Source: Caballeronia sp. TF1N1
Lineage (GTDB): Bacteria > Pseudomonadota > Gammaproteobacteria > Burkholderiales > Burkholderiaceae
DNA length: 64,000 nt
Assembly (NCBI RefSeq): GCF_022878925.1
Contig: NZ_CP084629.1
Coordinates: forward strand, 831,149 to 895,148
Direction of reading: 5' to 3'
Shown: in pieces, positions 44,367-52,979 of the stretch
How positions within the stretch are numbered: the first letter of the stretch is position 1
Layout of the letters: each line of letters begins with the position of its first letter
Made by a program: the position numbers and the translations under genes
The notes under the pieces: generated by a model
Told to the model about the DNA's origin: nothing
What the model saw: the letters and a program-made list of their open reading frames with translations, nothing else
Databases searched by the model: none

Positions 44367-45128
44367 TCAGGATTGGTGCGAGGAAGCGCCAAGGCGGCAG
44401 ATTTCAAGTGCATAGACAGCGGCGTCGGGCCTGATGTGCAAGCCTGCATCGCGCAAATGCGGAACGTCGATCAGGGCATGCACCTCGCTTGCGGCCTCTT
44501 CCGTCGATGCCTCGACGAGAACGATCCACGCCGGAACATCGAACTCGCGCGTGCGCGCCTCTTCGGTGTCGAAGAAGCTCGCCTGATCCGACGCGAAGAG
44601 ATGACACGCGAGCACGCCGGTCGCGCGCATCGCCTGTGGAAAAGCCACGTCGCGCAGGTAAGCTTCCGGCGTGTTGTCCGCGGCGCCCGTCCGGTCGATA
44701 CGAACGGCAAACAAATAGCCGCCGCTGCTCTCGCCGATACTGCAAACGGGCTGACAAACGGCTCGCGAGGTATTGCGAAAGTACGTGAGCGTCTTCGTGG
44801 TCGCGGGCGTCGGGGCATTGAGGCGCGCCATGTATGCGGGCGAAACCATGACGTCGAGATCGGCCGCCTCGTACATGGTCAACCACTCGGGCGAATGGCC
44901 TGCCCGGCGAAAACGCCTGCCGCGCCTGAAGCCAGGAATGGCGAGCCGCTCGGGAATGTGCTCCTTGTCGTGCCACGCGTAGAACTGCTCGCGTCCTTCG
45001 AATTCGATGTCGTTCCACACGAGAACGATGCCATGGCCTAGCAGCGCGGCGCTGGTCGCACCGGGCATGTCGTGCGTGGGCGCGCTGGCAGCAAGGCTAT
45101 CCGGCGTGGTTTGGCTGTCGGGTTTCAT
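44367..45128 (-). CDS. EthD-like/dimeric alpha-beta barrel protein of unknown function
   Basis: The 253-residue protein contains two ferredoxin-like halves. The N-terminal half reads GIVLVWNDIEFEG and FYAWHDKEHIPERLAIPGFR, the WHxxEHxxERxxxPGF pattern seen in EthD-like and related stress-response barrel proteins. The second half ends with a similar barrel (IVLVEAST ... DAAVYALEICRLG). Such proteins are often accessory to degradation pathways, but no reaction is established. The start overlaps the enoyl-CoA hydratase stop by four bases. Confidence 0.72.
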   Translation of the reverse strand: MKPDSQTTPDSLAASAPTHDMPGATSAALLGHGIVLVWNDIEFEGREQFYAWHDKEHIPERLAIPGFRRGRRFRRAGHSPEWLTMYEAADLDVMVSPAYMARLNAPTPATTKTLTYFRNTSRAVCQPVCSIGESSGGYLFAVRIDRTGAADNTPEAYLRDVAFPQAMRATGVLACHLFASDQASFFDTEEARTREFDVPAWIVLVEASTEEAASEVHALIDVPHLRDAGLHIRPDAAVYALEICRLGASSHQS

Positions 45129-45937
45129 CGTGCGAGGAACTCGGGTTCTCGTTTGGCAAAGAACGCGGCGACGCCTTCGTGAAGGTCGTGGCTGTCGAAG
45201 ATCCTTTGCTGAACGACGGTTGAAAGCGACAACGCGGCATCGAGCGGCTGATCCTGCGCGGCATCGACGAGTTGTTTGGCCAGGCGGTTCGACAGCGGGC
45301 CGCGCGCGCAGATCTCGAGCGCCAGCGCGCGTGCTGTTTCGAGTGCGGCGCCCGTCTCCGCGATACGGTTGACGAGTCCCCAGGCCAGCGCCTGTTGCGC
45401 GCTGATCGTATTTCCGGTGAAGAGCATCTCCTTCGCGCGAGCCGGGCCGATGAGCCGCGTCAGCCGCAGCGAACCATTACCTGCCAGACCGCCGAGACGC
45501 GACTCGGTCAGTCCAAGCACCACCTCGGCACGACAAACGCGAAGGTCGCACGCGAGCGCGAGTTCGAGGCCACCGCCGAGCGCGGGGCCGTCCATTGCGG
45601 CAATGGTCGGCGCGGGCAATCGGGCGAGGCGTCGCAGCACCATGTCCTCGAAAAGAATCTTTTTCTCGCTCGCGTCGGCGAAGATTTCCGCGAACTCCTT
45701 GATATCGCTGCCGGCGCAAAAGGCCCGCGCCGAGCCGCCGTGCACGATGACGCACCGCAGATCGGCTTGCGCCTCCAGTGCGTCGATCGCCTTGTTGAGC
45801 GAACGCAGCAGAGCGCGCGTGACGAGATTGAGCGGACCGTTCGAGAGCCCGATCTCCGCGACATGGCCGTCTATCCACAAGGTGACTTCGCTCGCGGCAT
45901 CAGCGTGTGAGATGGGAGGCGAACCGGATTTGTCCAT
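45125..45937 (-). CDS. Enoyl-CoA hydratase/isomerase family protein
   Basis: ATG 45937, with GGAGA seven bases upstream, gives 270 residues. The crotonase oxyanion-hole segments are CAGSDIKEFAEIF and AMDGPALGGGLELALACD, and the catalytic acid region reads LGLTESRLGGLAGNGSL. The second catalytic Glu of E. coli-type hydratases is not clearly conserved, so another crotonase reaction (isomerase, hydrolase or C-C lyase) is possible. It lies between the ABC ATPase and the EthD-like gene in the operon and uses the CoA thioesters that the CoA-transferase would make. Confidence 0.9.
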   Translation of the reverse strand: MDKSGSPPISHADAASEVTLWIDGHVAEIGLSNGPLNLVTRALLRSLNKAIDALEAQADLRCVIVHGGSARAFCAGSDIKEFAEIFADASEKKILFEDMVLRRLARLPAPTIAAMDGPALGGGLELALACDLRVCRAEVVLGLTESRLGGLAGNGSLRLTRLIGPARAKEMLFTGNTISAQQALAWGLVNRIAETGAALETARALALEICARGPLSNRLAKQLVDAAQDQPLDAALSLSTVVQQRIFDSHDLHEGVAAFFAKREPEFLAR

Positions 45938-45954
45938 GAAAAGGTCTCCGTTCT

Positions 45955-46797
45955 TCACGTCTGCTCGCTGCGGGAACGCGGAACGTCGATACCGCGCAAC
46001 ACGCCCATGCGTGCGAAGTGGCCATAGATGCTGTCGACATAGCGCGCAAACTCCGGAGCGTCGCCGAGCACGATCGGCCGAGGGCGCGGCAGCTCGACGA
46101 CGATCTCGTCCACCACTTCTCCCGGTGTTGGACTCATGACGAAGATGCGATCGGACAGTCCCACGGCTTCTTCGACGCTATGCGTGATGAACAGCACAGT
46201 GGGACGGCGCCGCATCCACAGTGCTTCGAGATCCATGCGAACTTGCAAACGCGTGAGCGCATCGAGCGCGCCGAAAGGCTCGTCCATGAGAATGAGCGAA
46301 GGGTCGTGGACCAGCGTTCGAATTAGCGACACGCGCTGGCGCATGCCACCGGAAAGCTGCCGGGGATACTTGTCGACCGCAGGCTGCAAACGCAACTGGT
46401 TGAAGAGCTCACGCGCCCGCGCTTCGATCCTGTCACGGGGCAATCCGCGAATGTCGGCCTGCAGAAGCACGTTTTCCATTGCCGTGCGAAAGTCGAGCAG
46501 CAAGTGATCCTGAAACGCGATGCCGACATCCGTCACGGGCCGGTCCACAGTCCGGTCGCCCACGACGATCGTCCCGTCGGAGCGCGCAAGCAGACCCGCG
46601 ACCATGAGCATGAGTGTGCTCTTGCCGCAGCCCGATGGTCCCACGACGGACACGAACTCGCCCGCCTCGATGTTCATGCTGATTGGCTTCAGCGCGCGAA
46701 ACGGCTTCTCCGTGTCCTCGCCGAAAGTCTTCGAGACGCTCTCGATGCGGATCGGCACACCGGCCGGCGTTATATCGTCGTGTACGGAAGTAGGCAT
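45955..46797 (-). CDS. Nitrate/sulfonate/taurine-type ABC transporter ATP-binding protein
   Basis: The 280-residue protein has a single ABC domain: Walker A GPSGCGKST (53-61), signature LSGGMRQRVSLIRTLV and Walker B LILMDEPFGALD. The sequence is closest in type to SsuB/TauB/NrtD proteins. It works with the permease at 48444-49262 and the binding protein at 47355-48359. The MaoC gene lies between it and the binding protein, so the transporter and enzyme genes are interleaved in a single transcription unit. Confidence 0.95.
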   Translation of the reverse strand: MPTSVHDDITPAGVPIRIESVSKTFGEDTEKPFRALKPISMNIEAGEFVSVVGPSGCGKSTLMLMVAGLLARSDGTIVVGDRTVDRPVTDVGIAFQDHLLLDFRTAMENVLLQADIRGLPRDRIEARARELFNQLRLQPAVDKYPRQLSGGMRQRVSLIRTLVHDPSLILMDEPFGALDALTRLQVRMDLEALWMRRRPTVLFITHSVEEAVGLSDRIFVMSPTPGEVVDEIVVELPRPRPIVLGDAPEFARYVDSIYGHFARMGVLRGIDVPRSRSEQT

Positions 46798-46818
46798 GAT
46801 CGGCTCGATGTCATTGAT

Positions 46819-47292
46819 TCAGGCGGACTTCTCGACCGCGGCCAGCGGCACCTTGGAGCACAAAAGCGCCTTGGTGCCCTGCTGCACGACTTCGCCGTCC
46901 TGATTCACGACCTTCACGTCGAAGAGCGCGATGGCCTGCGTGGGCTTCGACTTGCTGTCGCGCAGCTCTTTGATCGCGTAGTCGACGAACATCGTGTCGC
47001 CAACGAACAGCGGCGCGAGGAACTTCCAGTCATTGATGCCGAGAAAGGCAATCGCGGTCTCGCGCAACTCGCCGGTGCGCGCCCACATCAAGCCGTGCGC
47101 GTACGCGAGTCCAAGCATGCCGTGCGCGACGCGCCGCCCGAACTGGCTGGCTCTGGCGTACACATCACTCGTATGCAACTCCGAAAAGTCGCCCGTCAGT
47201 CCCGCGAACCCGACGAGGTCCGCGTCCGTGATCGTTCGTCCGGGACTGCGAAATTGCATGCCTACGTGAAGATCCGAGTAGCGGTATCCCAT
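46819..47292 (-). CDS. MaoC-like hot-dog dehydratase
   Basis: ATG 47292 (CGAGAAA just upstream) gives 157 residues, the usual MaoC size; earlier in-frame starts overlap the binding-protein gene. The hydratase motif is GLTGDFSELHTSDVYA, with catalytic D35 and H40. The preceding TITDADLVGFA segment is characteristic. It would hydrate an enoyl-CoA. The gene sits between the substrate-binding protein and ATPase genes, which links uptake and breakdown of one compound. Confidence 0.9.
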   Translation of the reverse strand: MGYRYSDLHVGMQFRSPGRTITDADLVGFAGLTGDFSELHTSDVYARASQFGRRVAHGMLGLAYAHGLMWARTGELRETAIAFLGINDWKFLAPLFVGDTMFVDYAIKELRDSKSKPTQAIALFDVKVVNQDGEVVQQGTKALLCSKVPLAAVEKSA

Positions 47293-47354
47293 GTGTTTCT
47301 CGTTAGTCGTGATTCGATATCCGTCGTGCGAAAAAGTCTGCCCGAACGGACGGC

Positions 47355-48359
47355 TCATTTGCACGCGCGCAACTGGTTCGCCGGCGGCAAGAAGTCGTCC
47401 GTGTAGTACGTTTTCGGATTCTGTCCGGCGGGAAGCAATTTGACCTGTGCGAGCAGATCTTGCGTCCTGGTCCATGACGCATCCTCGGCCTTGCCTACGC
47501 TTTTGGCGCCGCCGCTGCAGAACAACGGCGTGATGGCGGCCAACTCGGCGGTAGCGAGCTTCTCGTTGACGTTGGGGAACACCGTCTTGAGATCCTTTAC
47601 CGCCTTCGCCGGGTTATCCATGGCGAAGCTCCATCCTTTCAGGCTCGCGGCAACGAACTTCTTCACGAGATCCGGATTGGCCTTCAGATATTCGTTGGAT
47701 GCGAAAATCGACGTGCTCACCGTCGGAACGCCATAATCCGCAAACCGGAAATTCACGAGTTCGGCGCCCTGGGCTTCGAGTTGCAACTGGTAGGAATCCA
47801 TGGAACCTAGGATCGCATCGACCTGGCCTTGCAGCAGCGCGGGCACCATGCTTGCCACGGGCATGCTGATGAGCGTCACGTCCGACTCCTTGAGGCCATT
47901 TGCCTGCAGGAAAAGCGGAAGCATGGTCGTTTGCGAGGAGCCGGAAGGAACGCCCACTTTGTGCCCGGCGAGATCCTTGATCGATTTGATGCCCGACTTC
48001 TTCAATGCCGACACTTCGTTCGGGTTGGATTGATAGATCGTGGCGATGACTCGCATCGGCGCGCCCTTGGCAATCAGCTGGCTCACGGCAACAGCGTCGG
48101 CATAGGCAAGTTGAGCGCGCCCGTTTGCGACGAGTTGCGCCGTATTGCCGGAGCCGTTGCCTTCGGTCACTTTCACGTCGAGCCCGACCTGCTTATAGAA
48201 CCCTTCCGCCACCGCTGCCGCAAAACCGGCGTTCGCGCCGCCTGCGGTCCAGTTCAGCTGGAAAGGAACCTCGGTGTCGGCGACGGCCGTCCCGCATAGA
48301 CCCGTCGCGAGCGCGCAAGTCAAGATTGCCGAAGACAGTTTGCCGATGGTGCTGCGCAT
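47355..48359 (-). CDS. NMT1/SsuA-type ABC substrate-binding protein
   Basis: The 334-residue protein begins with a Sec signal peptide (about 27 residues, ending TAVAD) followed by VPFQLNWTAGGANAGF, the start of the NMT1/SsuA fold. Key segments are AVAEGFYKQVGLDVKVTEGN, AYADAVAVSQLIAKGAPM and KVGVPSGSSQTTMLP. Such proteins bind sulfonates, pyrimidine precursors, phthalate-like or other aromatic acids. It feeds the permease encoded just upstream. Confidence 0.94.
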   Translation of the reverse strand: MRSTIGKLSSAILTCALATGLCGTAVADTEVPFQLNWTAGGANAGFAAAVAEGFYKQVGLDVKVTEGNGSGNTAQLVANGRAQLAYADAVAVSQLIAKGAPMRVIATIYQSNPNEVSALKKSGIKSIKDLAGHKVGVPSGSSQTTMLPLFLQANGLKESDVTLISMPVASMVPALLQGQVDAILGSMDSYQLQLEAQGAELVNFRFADYGVPTVSTSIFASNEYLKANPDLVKKFVAASLKGWSFAMDNPAKAVKDLKTVFPNVNEKLATAELAAITPLFCSGGAKSVGKAEDASWTRTQDLLAQVKLLPAGQNPKTYYTDDFLPPANQLRACK

Positions 48360-48443
48360 AGTCGCGCTCCCTGTGTAGTTGGACCCGCTCGGTCCGTTTG
48401 TTGTAGGCGACTGGCCTCAGGCCAATGCGCGAGCGTTGACACC

Positions 48444-49262
48444 TCAGTTGAACTTCGCACGTTGCCACGGCGTCATGGCCCATTCGGCGAATTCGACGAC
48501 ATAGTTGATCGCAATGCCGATCAGCGTGAGGACGGCAAGGACGGCGAAGGTCAGTTCGACATCCATCGTGCTGGTCCCGCGCAGGAGCACGTAGCCCAGA
48601 CCTTTGTTCGAGCCGACGAACTCGGCGACGATTGCCGCGGTGGACGCGATCGTGGCGGAAGTCTTGATACCCGAGAAAATCACGGGCAGCGCCGCGGGAA
48701 GGCGAAGGAAGCGGAAGGTCTGCCAGGACGATGCGCCCATCGACTTCGTCAGATACAGCAAGCGAGTGTCGAGAATCTGGAATCCACTGATGCTCGCGAG
48801 CAAGAGCGGGAAGAAGGTCATCAACACGGTCAAGAGCACCTTGGACTCCATGCCGAATCCAAGCCACACGAGAAAGAGCGGCGCGACCGCGATCTTTGGC
48901 ACCAGCTGCATGAACATGAGCGGCGGATACACAATCTGCCGCGCAACGCGCGAAAGCGCGATTGCAAGACCAAGCGGGATGGCGGTCACCACCGTTACGC
49001 CGAAGCCCAGCAAAATCTCCGCGATGGTGATGAGCGAGTTCGACCAGATATCCCGCCAGTCGGTGACGATGCGCGCGAACACCCCCGCCGGGCTAGGCAC
49101 CAGATAAGGCGGGATCTTGAATACAGGTATGGCGACCGCCCACAGCACGATGAGCGCAATGAACGTCGACGGTGGCAGGCATAGCCAGCCGATCCGCTTC
49201 GCGCGCCTTAGAGCCGCCGAAGGTGGATGGGTCGCCGGTGCTCGCGCCGATGCTTGATTCAT
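48444..49262 (-). CDS. SsuC/TauC-type ABC transporter permease
   Basis: ATG 49262, with GGGAGCG upstream, gives 272 residues; a longer frame to 49373 would start inside the operator palindrome. About six membrane spans are predicted, with the BPD_transp_1 EAA-type loop STAAIVAEFVGSNKGLGYVL and the LMFMQLVPKIAVAPLFLVWL segment typical of SsuC/TauC. It is the first gene of the minus-strand operon and is followed by the binding protein (84 bases). Confidence 0.94.
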   Translation of the reverse strand: MNQASARAPATHPPSAALRRAKRIGWLCLPPSTFIALIVLWAVAIPVFKIPPYLVPSPAGVFARIVTDWRDIWSNSLITIAEILLGFGVTVVTAIPLGLAIALSRVARQIVYPPLMFMQLVPKIAVAPLFLVWLGFGMESKVLLTVLMTFFPLLLASISGFQILDTRLLYLTKSMGASSWQTFRFLRLPAALPVIFSGIKTSATIASTAAIVAEFVGSNKGLGYVLLRGTSTMDVELTFAVLAVLTLIGIAINYVVEFAEWAMTPWQRAKFN

Positions 49263-49665
49263 GAAGAACGCTCCCGAAGCAGAACTTTTTCGATGCCTTG
49301 ACAAACGGCGACCCGATGAAGATTCAGCGCCGTTCTTAGATTGAATGTCGTTCAATCTTGGTTGATTGAACATTGGGGCAAACCCAGAGAACTGTAAGTT
49401 TGGGAAGGGACTTCGGTCGCTTGCGTATAAAGGTGGCCGGTGAGCCTTACGCTGATTTCTCAGTCGACGGCTTCATCGCTGGCGGGACGGATTTCGATGA
49501 TTAACGCCGTCGCTGAGGGCTGATGTACGTGAGAATCGATGTGGGATTTGACGCAGATGGGTCGATCAATCTCGTTGTCGACGTTATTCCGCGCGGATTC
49601 GTTTCATCGTTCTATCGTCGCGGGAAGGAATGCGCGGCATTGGAAAACGCGATGAGCAAACCAAC
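49263..49665. other. Intergenic region between the catabolic operon and the EamA gene
   Basis: About 400 bases. It holds the leader and the palindrome 49338-49371 for the minus-strand operon; the EamA gene ends at its right side. No open frame here is supported; a plus-strand frame at 49523-49759 overlaps the EamA gene and has no recognisable product. Confidence 0.55.
49338..49371. promoter_or_regulatory. Palindromic operator candidate of the catabolic operon
   Basis: AGATTGAA (49338-49345) and TTCAATCT (49351-49358) form a perfect 8-bp palindrome with a five-base centre, and a third half-site GATTGAAC follows at 49364-49371. It lies about 75-110 bases upstream of the first gene of the operon (start 49262). 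IclR-family proteins bind as dimers or tetramers to such sites, so the regulator at 40137-40952 is the likely ligand. No convincing -35/-10 was found. Confidence 0.6.
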
Positions 49666-50556
49666 TCACTGGGCTATCGCGCGCCGCAGTTTGATCGGCG
49701 CCCATCCCGTTTTGACGCCGAGAATACCCAGCAGCACCAGTCCCGCGCCGAGCGATTGACCCATGCTGAATTTGTGGCCGTAGACGATGTAGTCGAACGC
49801 AGCGGCGGACAGAGGGTAGATGAACGAAAGTATCGCGATCGCCTTGACGCTGAGTTTCTGATACGCGGAGAACACCAGGCAGTAAAGAAAAAACGTGTGA
49901 ACGACGCCGAGGGTCGCAAGGCAAGCCCATTCGCTGGAGCTCGTCGGCAAAGCCGAGAAATCGGCGAGCGGAGCGAGTAACAGCGAGCCCACCGCTGTCT
50001 GCACCAGGACGACGACAGCGGGAGGAACGCCCGCGGAAGCCTTAGACAACAACACTGTGCCGGCGTACAGCGCGGAGGCTGAGAGCGTCAGAACGACGCC
50101 GGCAAACACGTTCGAGCCCAGCATCAGAGCGCCATTGGCGGCCCCGACCAGGCAGACCAAACCGGCGAACGCCACGGCCGACCATAAGATGTCGTTCCGG
50201 CTTACCGCTTGCCGGAGGACCACGGCGCCGCCCAAAATCACCAGGAACGGGTTGACGTGGTAAATGACCGTAGCCAGCCCGATGTCGATAAGCGGATACG
50301 CTTTGAACAGCAGCAACCAATTTAGAACGAGAAAGATCCCCGAGACGATGATGGGCAAAAGCAGCCGGACTTGAAAATACTCTCGGCGGATAAGACCACG
50401 GGCAGCGCAATACGGAACCAGACAAATGAACGCGATAATACATCTGAAGAAAACGACGTTCGCGGGTGGCTGATTCGAGGAAACGACGAAAATTCCGATG
50501 CTCCCCGAAAGAAGCATGGCAAAGACAAGTTCCAAAATTCCGCGACGCTCTTTCAT
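49666..50556 (-). CDS. EamA/DMT-family transporter
   Basis: The 296-residue protein has ten predicted membrane spans in two EamA repeats (ELVFAMLLSGSIGIFVV ... , then VLTLSASALYAGTVLLSKA). It resembles the drug/metabolite transporters that export amino acids and related compounds. The start has GGAAGGG upstream. It faces a 1.35-kb gene-free region and the LysR gene. Because it is next to a putative amino acid modification cluster, it is a candidate self-protection or product exporter, though co-transcription with those genes is not possible (they lie on the other side of LysR). Confidence 0.9.
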   Translation of the reverse strand: MKERRGILELVFAMLLSGSIGIFVVSSNQPPANVVFFRCIIAFICLVPYCAARGLIRREYFQVRLLLPIIVSGIFLVLNWLLLFKAYPLIDIGLATVIYHVNPFLVILGGAVVLRQAVSRNDILWSAVAFAGLVCLVGAANGALMLGSNVFAGVVLTLSASALYAGTVLLSKASAGVPPAVVVLVQTAVGSLLLAPLADFSALPTSSSEWACLATLGVVHTFFLYCLVFSAYQKLSVKAIAILSFIYPLSAAAFDYIVYGHKFSMGQSLGAGLVLLGILGVKTGWAPIKLRRAIAQ

Positions 50557-51907
50557 TGCCCTTCCCTGCTAAATTACCTGAAATCTACAGACTCCTTTTA
50601 ATACCGCCCAACGAATTATCCTGATGGCGGCCATTCACCATAGAGATGAGTTCGGCCAGAAGTAAAGGCGCCTCGGACGGCCTACGTAAACGCTCTCCGC
50701 TGACTCATTCGCGTCGCTGATATGCCTAATGAAGTTTATGAATTGGCCGTTAGAAAGCACGCATACGAAAATTTGTCACAAGACGTTTCGCCTTTTGCGC
50801 GGGCGTATGTTGTGACGCGTAGCGTTCGCCTTGCGTGAGCGTTCCCAGATTCGTTGAAGTCGGAGGGAGCGACTGGAGCGACAGCGTATCGCTTATCTCG
50901 TTTGCGCGTGAGGGACCTGAGAGAGCAGTCGATAAGCAAGCAGAGCCTTGTCTGCCCTGCGCCCCGGTCGGTCGCCAAGCCGGCCGGGGCGCAGGAATCA
51001 ATCTTAGCTTCCCTTCTTCGTTTATCGTGACTCGCGCATTTCGGCGTCCGTGAACAACCTTCTGTTCCTCTCTTTTCCGCACTTGCGGGCTTCGTCGGCG
51101 CGTGGTGCTAGTGTGTTTTCTCGATGCTGCTAAATTCGTCGATTTGCCCGCTTCGATTATTCATATGAACTCGTCGCTTTTAACCGCGATTGGACGGCTC
51201 ATACGCATTTAAGCTATAGATTGACGCTCGACTTGTTACCGATTGCATTTGGGGCGCCCTCCGTAAATGAAGCCATTGTCGAGTTTTCTTTCTTCTTGAA
51301 GTCAATGCAAAAATCGATAGCAGCTCTTGGATAAGCTGCGAGGCTTTACTTCACAAAGATCGATGCCGCCATACGACGCCCTTCACAGACGGCCATCTTT
51401 GGATCGCTCCCGCTCATCAACACTGAGCAACCGCTCATCAAGAAGCTTTGCCTTATTCAAAGGCCAAAATTGCTGAATATAACCTTGACGACGCCCCACC
51501 ATTTTTGGCGTTGATAATATGATGGAGCTAACCTTTGAGGATGCCTCGATTTTCGCGGTTTTCGTTTAGGCGCCACCGTGCGATCTACCGCGATAAAGCG
51601 CCTGACGGGTTGAGACATCAGGTGAAGGTCCGTACTCAGCGGGTAAGAACTGAATTATTAATCATACTAAAATAGGTGGCAGTGAGATTTCTAACTGACT
51701 GGGTGTTTTTACGAGGTAAAATATCTGGATCCACTGGCAATAACTTTCGTTATCTTGCGATTTCAAGGTCAAACGGAGCAGACTCAACTACTGTGACCGC
51801 GCAGATTCGAACTTGGTTAAGCACGTAAGGCGCAATGGATGTTTGATCGATATGAAAGAAATCGCCGTAGCCGACTTGGCGTACGCGTTGTTTAGGGAGA
51901 AGGCCAG
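50557..51907. other. 1.35-kb gene-free region
   Basis: No frame here looks like a real gene; the longest ones are Arg/Ser-rich shadows. GC content is lower than in the flanking genes, particularly from about 51100 onward. A strong inverted repeat is present at 50956-50995. The last part must contain the promoter of the LysR gene. No RNA gene was recognised. Confidence 0.55.
50956..50995. repeat. 12-bp GC-rich inverted repeat
   Basis: CCTGCGCCCCGG (50956-50967) and CCGGGGCGCAGG (50984-50995) are exact reverse complements, separated by 16 bases that can themselves pair through CGG and CCG. The resulting hairpin is very stable. There is no T tract on either side, so it is not a standard terminator. 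It could belong to a small RNA or be a mobile palindromic element; neither is shown. Confidence 0.6.
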
Positions 51908-52825
51908 GTGAGGCCACAAGACTTTGATTTAGATCTTGTCCGAGCTTTCGTTGCGGTCGCGGACACGCGCAACTTCACGCAGGCGGCCGCGCGTCTTCAT
52001 CGTACTCAGTCGGCTGTGAGTATGAAGATCAAGCGTCTCGAAGAATCGATAGGCGAGCGCCTGTTCGAAAGAGACACCGTCGCCGTAACGCTAACTTCGA
52101 TTGGCGAGCGGTTCGTCGGAATCGCCCAACGGCTGATCGAAGCGCATGAAGACGCGTTTCTCTCGCTCAAACATAGCCTTGCGGCCGGCAAACTCACGCT
52201 CGCGACTTCGGAAACATTCGCGTCGTGCTTGTTGCCGCCCATTCTCGGCGCGATTGGGACGACGTTTCCCAACATCGAAATGGAAATCCGCTGCGGCCAT
52301 AGCTGGAAGATGCTTGAGTCCATGGAGACTGAAAACATCGACCTGGTTATCGCGACGAAATATCCCTCCCGCCCCGACGGCGTGCCCTTGGGACATGAGC
52401 GTTTGATGTGGGTCTGCAAACAGGGTAGCGACGTCTATCAGCAAAAGCCTGTGCCGCTGGCGGTGTTTCCAGACGGATGCCTTTATCGGCGCGCGGGAAT
52501 CGCAGCGCTCGACGCGAAAAAGAAAGATTGGCGCATTGCCTACACGAGTTTGAATCACGAGGGACTTCTCGCTGCCGTGGAAGCCGGCAGTGCCGTGTCG
52601 ATCATGATCGAGAGCGCCGTGACCGAGCATCACCGGGTTTTGGAACCTTCGGACGGTTTTCCAACGTTGGAGCCGACCGCGATTGAATTGTATTCACGCC
52701 GATCCGATGTATCACCGGTCGTTCGCAACGTCTCCGAAATCATCCGCAAGCATTTTGCGGCACCTCTGTGCGAGCGCAAAGTCAGCACCATACAGTCTTT
52801 AACTGCGCCGGCGATTATCGACTGA
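51908..52825 (+). CDS. LysR-family transcriptional regulator
   Basis: GTG 51908, with AGGGAGAAGG upstream, gives 305 residues. The N-terminal helix-turn-helix is clear (NFTQAAARLHRTQSAVSMKI, about residues 24-43), and the effector domain follows from about residue 90. It resembles the LrhA/HexA group in the N-terminus. It is convergent with the desaturase gene. As the only regulator between the EamA gene and the oxidase/PLP genes, it is the most likely controller of the cluster; a LysR target could lie in the divergent region 55937-56298. Confidence 0.93.
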   Translation: MRPQDFDLDLVRAFVAVADTRNFTQAAARLHRTQSAVSMKIKRLEESIGERLFERDTVAVTLTSIGERFVGIAQRLIEAHEDAFLSLKHSLAAGKLTLATSETFASCLLPPILGAIGTTFPNIEMEIRCGHSWKMLESMETENIDLVIATKYPSRPDGVPLGHERLMWVCKQGSDVYQQKPVPLAVFPDGCLYRRAGIAALDAKKKDWRIAYTSLNHEGLLAAVEAGSAVSIMIESAVTEHHRVLEPSDGFPTLEPTAIELYSRRSDVSPVVRNVSEIIRKHFAAPLCERKVSTIQSLTAPAIID

Positions 52826-52979
52826 CGAGCCGAGATAAGCCATCTGCGGATTCCGGGCTGACGGCTCATCGCGCTTACTCGCCCTACGCGCGGTGACGAA
52901 AATGCGTCTTTGTCTCGATGCAAGTACGGTGAGCCTTTAGGCGAGACACGCTTTTCGGCGGTCTCGTCTTGATACGGCT

